Source: an uncultured Flavobacteriaceae bacterium
Lineage (GTDB): Bacteria; Bacteroidota; Bacteroidia; Flavobacteriales; Flavobacteriaceae
Assembly (NCBI GenBank): GCA_947500385.1
Contig: CANMSA010000006.1
Coordinates: 225,153-289,152 of the forward strand
Direction: 5' to 3'
DNA: 64,000 nt
A program made the translations under genes and the position numbers. Shown piece by piece: positions 62,533 through 64,000 of the stretch (its first letter is position 1; every line of letters begins with the position of its first letter). A model generated the notes under the pieces. That model saw only the letters and a list, made by a program, of their open reading frames with translations, had not been told where the DNA came from and did not search any database.

Positions 62533-64000
62533 ATGAGAAAGATAGTCAAGTATTTACAACGCACTAAGGGGAGCTTTATTTTCGATAAAAGGCTGTACCG
62601 AGCTTTATCGAATTTAAGGACGGACGACGCCATCGCATTATTGAACAAGGTCCCCAGAGGCTTCCAAACGAGCCGAGATCACCTTTCCTTTGCCTTCGCG
62701 GGCGGAAACCTGGAGGTCATCAATAAGGTTTTGGAAAGGATACCGGCAGCCCAGCTCACCTCGAATCACCTTTCCTTTGCCTTCGCGGGCGGAAACTTGG
62801 AGGTCATCAACAAGGTCCTGGAAAGGATATCGGCAGCCCAGCTCACCCCGGATCACCTCTCCGCTGTCCTTGAGGGCCGAAACTTGGAGGTCATAAACAA
62901 GGTCCTGGAAAGGATACCGGAAGACCGGATCACCCCGGATCACCTCTCCAATGCCCTTTTGGGCAGAAACCCGGAGGTCATCAACAAGATCATGGAAAGG
63001 ATACCGGCAGACCGGATTGCCCATAATCACCTCTCCGCTGCCCTTTGGCGCGGAAACTTGGAGGTCATAAATAAGGTTTTGGAAAGGATACCGCCAGACC
63101 AGCTCACCCTGGATCACCTCTCCTCTGCCTTTAGGGGCGGAAACCCGGAGGTCATAAACAAGGTTCTGGAAAGGATACCGGCAGACCGGATCGCCACGCA
63201 TCACCTCTCCTCTGCCCTTAGGGGCAGAAACCCGGAGGTCATAAACAAGGTCCTGGAGAGGATACCGGCAGACCGGCTCACCTCGGATCACCTCTCCTCT
63301 GCCCTTAGGGGCAGAAACCCGGAGGTCATAAACAAGGTCTGGGGAAAATTGCCCGACGATACCCCGATTATCTCACCTCACCTCTACTATGCCCTTAGGG
63401 GCGGAAACTTGGAGGTCATAAACAAGGTCCTGGAAAGGATACCGACAAACCGGCTCACCTCGAATCACCTCTCCACTGCCCTTGCCGGCGGAAACCCAGA
63501 GGCGATAAACAAGGTCTGGGGAAAATTGCGCGACAATACCCGGATTACCTCGGATCACCTATACGATGCCCTTTGGGGCGGAAACCTGGAGGCGATAAAC
63601 AAGGTCTGGGGAAAATTGCGCGACAATACCCGGATTACCTCGGGTCACCTATACGCTGCCCTCAAGGGCGGAAACCCGGAGGCCATAAACAAGGTCTGGG
63701 AAAAATTGCCCGAAGATACCCCGATGACCTCGGATAAACTCTCCGCTGCCCTTGAGGGCGGAAACCCGGAGGCCATAAACAAGGTCTGGGGAAAATTGCC
63801 CGACGATACCCCGATGACCTCGGGTCACCTCTTCTCTGCCCTTAGGGGCGGAAACCCGGAGGCCATAAACAAGGTCTGGGGAAAATTGCCCGAAGATACC
63901 CCGATGACCTCCGATCACCTCTCCTCTGCCCTTAGGGGCGGAAACCCGGAGGCCATAAACAAGGTCTGGGGAAAATTGCCCGAAGATACCCCGATGACCT
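62533..64000 (+). CDS. Ankyrin-like tandem-repeat protein, 3' truncated by the window
   Basis: 489 open codons from ATG 62533 (MRKIVKYLQRTKGSF) with no stop before the window end. After a 49-residue N-terminal part, 15 repeats start at 62680, 62767, 62854, 62941, 63028, 63115, 63202, 63289, 63379, 63466, 63556, 63646, 63736, 63826 and 63916. The unit is HLSSALRGGNPEVINKVLER plus a loop, close to the ankyrin helix pair (AAxxGHxEVVxxLL) but 29-30 residues instead of 33. Two subtypes: 29-residue units with VLERIPADRLTSD (1-7, 9) and 30-residue units with VWGKLPEDTPMTSD (8, 10-15). GC-richer than its surroundings. The open minus-strand frames here are by-products of the repeats. Confidence 0.75.
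   Translation, partial: MRKIVKYLQRTKGSFIFDKRLYRALSNLRTDDAIALLNKVPRGFQTSRDHLSFAFAGGNLEVINKVLERIPAAQLTSNHLSFAFAGGNLEVINKVLERISAAQLTPDHLSAVLEGRNLEVINKVLERIPEDRITPDHLSNALLGRNPEVINKIMERIPADRIAHNHLSAALWRGNLEVINKVLERIPPDQLTLDHLSSAFRGGNPEVINKVLERIPADRIATHHLSSALRGRNPEVINKVLERIPADRLTSDHLSSALRGRNPEVINKVWGKLPDDTPIISPHLYYALRGGNLEVINKVLERIPTNRLTSNHLSTALAGGNPEAINKVWGKLRDNTRITSDHLYDALWGGNLEAINKVWGKLRDNTRITSGHLYAALKGGNPEAINKVWEKLPEDTPMTSDKLSAALEGGNPEAINKVWGKLPDDTPMTSGHLFSALRGGNPEAINKVWGKLPEDTPMTSDHLSSALRGGNPEAINKVWGKLPEDTPMT

Noticed and set aside
62358..62648. Minus-strand ORF of 96 codons upstream of the repeat gene
   Set aside because: It overlaps the start of the repeat protein on the opposite strand and shows no domain or start signal; the plus-strand reading is more protein-like.
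62638..63291. Long minus-strand open frame (217 codons) with repeats
   Set aside because: It is the antisense by-product of the plus-strand tandem repeats; the plus frame gives an ankyrin-like protein continuous with an ATG and an N-terminal part, the minus frame does not resemble any fold.

Overview
The window looks like a chromosomal segment of a marine-type Flavobacteriaceae (Bacteroidota). Evidence: a 2276-residue secreted protein with a type IX secretion (T9SS) C-terminal sorting domain; many lipoproteins with acidic residues after the lipobox Cys; perfect TAnnTTTG -7 promoter elements; a high density of LytS/LytTR two-component systems, membrane-anchored AraC regulators and DUF3857/transglutaminase proteins. 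No rRNA, tRNA, CRISPR array or intact transposase was recognised.

Layout. 0-3 kb: a 5'-truncated DUF3857/transglutaminase gene and a degenerate paralogue. 3-10 kb: DUF4386 membrane protein, a LytTR regulator/7TM histidine kinase pair (minus strand) and a divergent operon of esterase, beta-lactamase-like hydrolase and PD40 lipoprotein. 10.5-16.8 kb: AraC regulator, two lipoprotein alpha/beta hydrolases, a small outer-membrane-like protein, LysR regulator, LamG protein. 17.2-23.1 kb: second LytS/LytR pair, S41 peptidase, metal-ribbon/alpha-beta hydrolase fusion, DUF1080 lipoprotein. 23.5-30.3 kb: giant T9SS substrate with two families of internal repeats. 30.8-32.9 kb: YHYH-MORN-SCO operon (minus). 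33.1-35.3 kb: decayed copy of the giant gene's 3' end, then a leucine-rich-repeat lipoprotein. 35.4-44.4 kb: two more LytS/LytR pairs, a beta-lactamase-like hydrolase and an ABC transporter whose permease is fused to an M1 aminopeptidase. 44.8-50.7 kb: acetyltransferase-like protein, secreted DinB, intracellular LRR protein, second membrane AraC regulator, EreA-like protein. 50.8-62.2 kb: an AT-richer accessory stretch built of modules separated by repeats: a three-gene cassette ending in a caspase/CHAT-like cysteine peptidase, a lipoprotein/endolysin/aspartic protease cluster, and a fifth LytS/LytR pair with a MotA/ExbB-like protein and an esterase. 62.5-64.0 kb: a GC-richer ankyrin-like tandem-repeat gene that runs off the window.

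How the genes may work together. The recurring theme is signalling plus envelope hydrolases: five LytS/LytTR pairs and two membrane AraC regulators sit beside at least eight predicted exported serine hydrolases or peptidases, which suggests repeated sensor-regulator-effector modules acting on the envelope or on extracellular substrates. The strongest candidates for something undescribed are the repeat-flanked peptidase cassette (51.1-53.4 kb), the structured repeats at 57.2 and 61.9 kb bracketing the fifth signalling module, and the 29/30-residue repeat gene at the right edge. Several intergenic gaps hold gene relics; the best is a second, decayed T9SS tail at 33.15-33.53 kb.
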